64,000 bases of DNA from Ascarosepion bandense (Eukaryota; Mollusca; Cephalopoda; Sepiida; Sepiidae). Shown piece after piece: positions 63,836 through 64,000 of this stretch. The DNA is taken from contig JBBBDQ010001026.1 in the NCBI GenBank assembly GCA_037127315.1, forward strand, positions 7,140,001 to 7,204,000, read 5' to 3'. The notes below the pieces were generated by a model, which saw nothing but the letters and a program-made list of their open reading frames with translations, searched no databases and was not told the DNA's origin. A program made the translations under genes and the position numbers. Position 1 is the stretch's first letter, and each line of letters opens with the position of its first letter.

Positions 63836-64000
63836 AGCTTGCTTATAATACTTTTTTTATAGATGCGTTATCATCTGAAATTACACACACAGAGTTCTGG
63901 GAATGCCTATGTTAAAAAAAACAGCGAGAACTTATTCAAGGTCCTAATACCTTCTTGCTAAAAAACTTCATAAATAGAGGATGTGACAGAAATATATACT

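Overview
The window looks like gene-poor, AT-rich, repeat-dominated DNA of a cephalopod mollusc, most likely octopus-like. That identification rests on recall of tRNA-derived SINE families and LINE protein types from cephalopod genomes, on dense (TA)n, (GT)n and (CTAT)n microsatellites, and on a decayed C2H2 zinc-finger exon. No bacterial-style gene organisation is present. Only one coding sequence looks intact: an intronless 499-codon gene at 61343-62842 for a coiled-coil protein with a C-terminal membrane anchor. It has a perfect CRE and a TATA box upstream and a polyadenylation signal downstream.

Layout. 0-5 kb: SINE pieces, a 323-bp tandem repeat, an RTE-type LINE (minus), a tRNA-like remnant and a Tc1-like MITE. 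5.2-8.5 kb: a second RTE-type LINE split by a SINE and by a 5'-truncated CR1/Jockey-type LINE, both with candidate target-site duplications. 9.4-15.1 kb: two more RTE-type copies, a microsatellite field with a long palindrome, and a dimeric SINE. 15.8-19 kb: zinc-finger pseudogene and rearranged CR1-type pieces. 19.1-22.2 kb: a Penelope-like element (RT plus GIY-YIG endonuclease, direct pseudo-LTRs, inverted tails). 22-31.7 kb: LINE ends, SINEs, a piggyBac MITE, Penelope tails, hammerhead-bearing elements, and a tandem array of LINE 3' ends. 32-41.5 kb: copies of a third LINE type (YMDD), heavily interrupted. 42-47 kb: RTE copy, tandem hammerhead elements, CR1 pieces. 47.4-57.1 kb: a palindrome, a 108-bp satellite, long inverted repeats, SINEs and tetranucleotide arrays. 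57.5-61 kb: SINEs and a deleted mariner. 61-64 kb: the coiled-coil gene, then a LINE 3' end.

The most interesting signal is a family of roughly 306-310-nt elements that join a tRNA-like Pol III promoter (A and B boxes) to a type I hammerhead ribozyme. Each copy runs into (TA)n at its 3' end, and two loci carry tandem copies delimited by the ribozymes (27660-28215 and 43968-44570). The copy at 44205-44259 keeps every core ribozyme residue. The Penelope-like element in the same window also carries hammerhead-like cores in its tails and also borders (TA)n. An autonomous/non-autonomous partnership, as proposed for animal retrozymes, is therefore a reasonable inference, but the sequence alone does not prove it.
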